The notes under the pieces were generated by a model. The model saw only the letters and a program-made list of their open reading frames with translations, was not told the DNA's origin and searched no databases. The position numbers and the translations under genes are program-made. DNA of 64,000 nucleotides, from NCBI RefSeq assembly GCF_035594125.1, contig NC_087185.1, forward strand, positions 10,494,501 through 10,558,500, written 5' to 3'. The DNA comes from Scylla paramamosain. Its lineage: Eukaryota > Arthropoda > Malacostraca > Decapoda > Portunidae. Position 1 is the stretch's first letter; the number at the start of each line of letters is the position of its first letter. Of the stretch, positions 62,201 through 64,000 are shown piece after piece.

Positions 62201-64000
62201 GCCCTGAACTTTCCCAGAATTTAGGCATCTCGGTACCTATGAATATGAATAATAAAAAAAAAAATTCATATTTTATTATTTTTTTTTAATTTTTTATTCT
62301 CTAAATAAAGTGTGTTATTTGTGGGTTTTAGCTTTTTGGTACTTAAGGAACTTAAAAAAAACACTCATAATACACGTTTCTCGTAATGTCCTTTTGTTTC
62401 CCAAACATAATGTTCTTTGCATGTATTTAAGCGTTTTTATAGATGACATGATCAAAAACACTCAAAATACATGTTTTTGGTAGTATTATTCTGTTTCTCC
62501 ATAAAGTTTGTTTTGCATGCGTTTTAGCGGTTTGGTATATAAGGAGCTCAAAAACACTTAAAGGCAAGTTTTTTGGTATAAATTGGTGTTATTGCAATGT
62601 AATATGATTGGCCTGCTTTTTAGTGCTTTATTGTCTATCACGCTCAAAAACACTTAAAAGACACTTTTCTAATAATGTCATTTTTTCCTCACATAAAGGT
62701 GGTTTCGCATGCAATTTGGTGTTTTGATAACTAAGAATGTGAAGAGCACTCAAAATACACGTATTTAGTAAGGTTGTTCTCTTCCTCAATTAAGAGTGTT
62801 ATTCATGAGTTTCAGCATTTTGGTATCTAGGAAGCTTCTCCATATACACGAGTTTTTGTTTTTTGCCTTTTGTTTCTTTTGAACTATAAAAAACTCATTA
62901 TACACTTTCCTTGCAAAGTACTTTTGTTTTCTAATATAGAGTGCTTTGCATCAATTTTCGCGTTTTTTTGTAGGTAACAAGCTCAAAAACACTCAAAATA
63001 TACCTTTTTGGTAATGTTTTTCTATTCTTTTTATATTGGTTGGTTTGCATCCGTTTTAGCGTTTTTCTACGTAAAGCAAAGAAAAAACACATTTTCAGCA
63101 ATCTTGTTTTGGATTCTCATATAGAGTGAGTTCCTTATTATTTATCGTTTTGGTGCCTAACATGCTGAAAAAAAACTCAAAAAAGAGATTTCTGGTAAGG
63201 TCGTTTAATTTCCTCATATAGGAGTCTTTGGATGCACCTTAGGGTTTCGTACATAACAGTCCGAAAAAAAACCTAAAATTTACTTTTTTCATAAATTTCT
63301 TTTATCATATAAGAACCATGAATTTTCCCAGAATTTTGGCATCTCGGAACCTATGAAGATGAATAACAAAAAAAAAAAAAAAAACCTATTATTTTATTTT
63401 CTTACTTTTTTTTTCTAAATATAGAGTGTTATATGTGGGTTTTAGCTTTTTGGTACTTAAACTACTTAAAAACACTTATAATACACATTTCTCGTAATGT
63501 CCTTTCGTTTCGCAAACATAATGTTCTTTGCATGTATTTAAGCGTTTTTGTAGATAACATGATCAAAAACACTCAAAATATATGTTTTTGGTAATTTTAA
63601 TCTGTTTCTCCATAAAAGGTGTTTTGCATGCGTTTTAGCGTAATGAGCTCAAAAACACTTCAAGGCAAGTTCATCGTAAAAGTTGTTTTTATTCCCATGT
63701 AATGTGAGTGCCATGCTTTTTAGTGCTTTGTTGCCTAACACGCTCAAAAACACTCAAAAGGCACATTTCTGGTAATATCATATTTTTTCCCACATAAAGC
63801 TAGTTTTCCATTGGAATTTGGGGTATTGGTAACTAAGAATGTAAAAAAAAAAACTCAAAACACAGGCATTTAGTAAGGTTTTTCTATTTCTTAATTAAAA
63901 GTGTTATTCATGAGTTTCAGCACTTTGGTATGTAAGAAACTTTTATTATACACACATTTGGTAAGTTATTTCTGTTTTAAAATTAAAAGTGTTATTCATG
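59260..64000 (-). repeat. Segmental duplication, right copy
   Basis: Direct copy of 31623-36350, continuing to the window edge. Sampled lines agree at roughly 95% by eye, closer than unrelated HORs. To its left the array continues in the same orientation, unlike the left copy. Confidence 0.87.

Larger units (their letters stand above)
55099..64000 (-). repeat. HOR satellite array, reverse block 6
   Basis: Reverse array running to the window edge, with A landmarks near 56090, 56985, 58010, 59125, 60240, 61345, 62450 and 63560. It contains the E-to-C1 deletion near 56775, the double foldback at 58147-58228, and a copy of 31623-36350 from about 59260. The G'/H duplication begins near 63890 and is cut off by the window end. 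Confidence 0.92.

Noticed and set aside
1..64000. CRISPR-like regular spacing of a short core
   Set aside because: The GAGTGTTTTTGA core recurs about every 95 bp, but the DNA between cores is itself repeated every 1.09 kb and the cores are degenerate. Strand also changes within the array. This is satellite, not repeat-spacer DNA.

Overview
The whole 64 kb window is satellite DNA. I find no gene, RNA gene or recognisable transposon in it. It is A+T-rich (roughly 70% by eye) and built from diverged subunits of about 86-99 bp. Most subunits share a core close to GAGTGTTTTTGA near base 35-45 and a second half resembling CAAAACGCTAAAACGCATGC. Eleven different full subunits plus one half subunit form a higher-order repeat (HOR) of about 1.09 kb. 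I name them A, B, C1, C2, D, E, F, G, G' (half), H, I and J, in that order on the strand I call forward. A landmark in subunit A (TTTGATCATG or its complement) recurs about 57 times, usually 1.0-1.11 kb apart. Such an array suggests a complex eukaryotic genome, probably plant or animal heterochromatin (pericentromeric, centromeric or subtelomeric). The species and chromosomal position cannot be told from the sequence, and I do not recognise the satellite family.

Layout: the array is a mosaic of head-to-tail blocks in both orientations. Forward HOR order lies on the + strand at 1-4426, 4876-7826, 8283-14479, 28661-31622 and 43534-46270. Reverse order lies at 14480-18480, 18959-21070, 21531-28660, 31623-43533, 46271-54630 and 55099-64000. 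Five small cassettes of about 450-480 bp (4427-4875, 7827-8282, 18481-18958, 21071-21530, 54631-55098) point against their surroundings. All five hold the same C2-tail-to-H-head segment and have the same two breakpoints, so one inversion was later copied with its flanks.

Above the 1.09 kb HOR there is a further level of order. Marked HOR variants (cassette, then a distinctive H variant, then a G'/H duplication) occur in the same order at three loci, on either strand. There are also multi-kilobase segmental copies: a tandem pair of about 3.4 kb (2025-5411 and 5413-8818), an inverted relative of it (about 20575-23950), and a direct pair about 27.65 kb apart (31623-36350 and about 59260-64000). 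Smaller events record how the array changes: microhomology-like deletions, local duplications, and a templated double foldback at 58147-58228.

No genes work together here. The open reading frames seen (at most about 117 codons) are accidental frames through the repeat. Subunit boundaries are accurate to a few bases; identities were judged by eye, not computed.
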